Assembly: GCF_007856155.1 (NCBI RefSeq)
Contig: NZ_CP042266.1
Span: 5,146,001-5,210,000, forward strand
DNA length: 64,000 nt
Origin: Streptomyces qinzhouensis
GTDB taxonomy: Bacteria; Actinomycetota; Actinomycetes; Streptomycetales; Streptomycetaceae
Direction: 5' to 3'
The notes beneath the pieces are model-generated. The model made no database searches, was not told the DNA's origin, and saw only the letters and a list, made by a program, of their open reading frames with translations. Shown here one piece after another: positions 63,319 to 64,000 of the stretch. The position numbers and the translations under genes are program-made. Every line of letters starts with the position of its first letter. Position 1 is the stretch's first letter.

Positions 63319-64000
63319 GTGACTCTTCGCCCCTCCGTTTTCCCGCCTCCCGCATCCGGGACCGGGCCCCGGCAGCCGTTCCGGTTCCGGTTCGGAGCCC
63401 GGTCCCGACGGGCCGTGCTCGCCGTGGTGCTGAGCGCGGGACTCGTCACGGGACTCGCGTCCTGCGCGGCGGAGGAGGACCCCGACCAGGGCACCAACGG
63501 CGTGGGCAAGCTGACCGCCGCGGACATCGAGACCCGGGCGCGGGCCGCGGCGGATCAGGCGAAGGCGGTACGGCTCTCCGGGACGCTCGTCAGCAAGGGC
63601 GGTACGTACAAGCTGAACATGCGGCTCAAGGACGGCGGCGGCAGCGGCTCGGTCACCACCGACGACCACACCTTCGAGCTGCTGAGGATCGGCGACGACC
63701 TCTATCTGAAGGCCGACGCGGGCTTCTGGAGCAACCGGGGGGCGAACGGCTCCGAACCGTCCGAGGCGGACGCGGAGGCGGCCGGGAAGCTCGGCGGAAA
63801 GTACGTCAGGGTGCCGCGGGGCGACGCGGCGTACGAGCAGTTCCGGGGCTTCACCGAGAAGGACGGGATGCTCGACGGCTTTCTCGGCATGGAGGGCGAG
63901 CTGAGCAAGGGCGACCGTACGGAGATCGGCGATGTCCGTACGGTCAAGGTCACGGCCGAGGAGGGCAAGGGCGGCGTCCTCGACGTGTCCCTGGAAGGGC
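63319..64000 (+). CDS. Lipoprotein, possibly LolA/LprG-like, cut by window edge
   Basis: 227 codons visible; the 3' end lies beyond the window. After a basic N-terminus the lipobox is GLASC (about residue 55), with a long Arg-rich pre-region (FRFRFGARSRRAVLAVVLSA). The mature part has repeated beta strands (AVRLSGTLVSKGGTYKLNMR, FELLRIGDDLYLKADAGFWS), suggesting a half-barrel fold like LolA/LprG lipid-binding proteins; this is inference. GTG at 63319. Confidence 0.72.
   Translation, partial: MTLRPSVFPPPASGTGPRQPFRFRFGARSRRAVLAVVLSAGLVTGLASCAAEEDPDQGTNGVGKLTAADIETRARAAADQAKAVRLSGTLVSKGGTYKLNMRLKDGGGSGSVTTDDHTFELLRIGDDLYLKADAGFWSNRGANGSEPSEADAEAAGKLGGKYVRVPRGDAAYEQFRGFTEKDGMLDGFLGMEGELSKGDRTEIGDVRTVKVTAEEGKGGVLDVSLEG

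Noticed and set aside
1..64000. Secondary-metabolite cluster, prophage, tRNA or rRNA genes
   Set aside because: No PKS/NRPS/terpene, phage structural or integrase genes, and no cloverleaf or rRNA sequence seen by eye; small RNAs cannot be excluded.

Overview
The window is high-GC chromosomal DNA from a Streptomyces species. The evidence is strong third-position GC bias, GTG/TTG starts, a bldK-type oligopeptide importer, mycothiol biosynthesis (mshB), a chitinase promoter with the TGGTC operator motif, and a gene order that matches the S. coelicolor core chromosome. As recalled, many neighbours also follow the order of a long stretch of the Mycobacterium tuberculosis chromosome: typA with an LpqW-like lipoprotein, mshB, ferredoxin with dapC, dapE, a LOG protein, folP2, a DivIVA-like protein, tag, a DUF3117 protein, an O-methyltransferase, a SigE-type ECF sigma factor with its anti-sigma factor, htrA, tatB, mrp, and a DUF1003/MgtE-N pair. 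So most of the window is conserved actinobacterial core, with Streptomyces-specific insertions.

Layout. 1-3.4 kb: the start of a secreted GH18 chitinase (cut by the window edge), a divergent GntR regulator, a SPOR-like small protein, a NUDIX hydrolase and an RsbW-type kinase. 3.5-9.5 kb: a PAS-PAS-GAF-SpoIIE-HATPase signalling protein, then a PspA-like protein and a TPM-domain membrane protein on the minus strand. 9.8-13.7 kb: a minus-strand succinate dehydrogenase operon of the mycobacterial Sdh1 type, led by a small coiled-coil ORF. 14-19 kb: an LpqW-like lipoprotein and typA. 19.2-26.2 kb: the bldK operon with a short leader ORF upstream. 26.3-33.3 kb: an acetyltransferase and a second complete oligopeptide ABC transporter. 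33.4-40 kb: an S9 peptidase, a small membrane protein, mshB, a DUF6113 protein and a PG_binding_4 membrane protein. 40.1-41.4 kb: an IS30-family insertion sequence sitting inside the loop of a long terminator palindrome. 41.6-49.6 kb: a SirB1-type protein, an acetyltransferase, ferredoxin, dapC, a MITE-like element, secreted proteins, dapE and a LOG protein. 49.6-53.3 kb: folP2, a DivIVA-like protein, tag, an enoyl-CoA hydratase and a DUF3117 protein. 53.4-64 kb: the sigma factor/anti-sigma/HtrA/TatB envelope-stress module, an unknown protein, Mrp, DUF1003, an MgtE-N/CBS protein and a lipoprotein that runs off the right edge.

How the genes work together. Three themes recur: peptide uptake and developmental signalling (BldK, the second Opp system, the S9 peptidase), envelope stress and protein quality control (PspA, the ECF sigma factor, zinc anti-sigma, HtrA, TatB), and central or redox metabolism (Sdh, mycothiol, DAP/lysine, ferredoxin, Fe-S carrier Mrp).

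There is no CRISPR array, rRNA, tRNA, prophage or secondary-metabolite cluster in view. I found no clearly new multi-gene system. The most interesting points are the Cys/His motif in the Sdh membrane anchor (possible membrane Rieske centre), the IS30 insertion into a terminator loop, the MITE with TA target duplication, the predicted autoregulatory ECF promoter, and several hairpins at ribosome binding sites.
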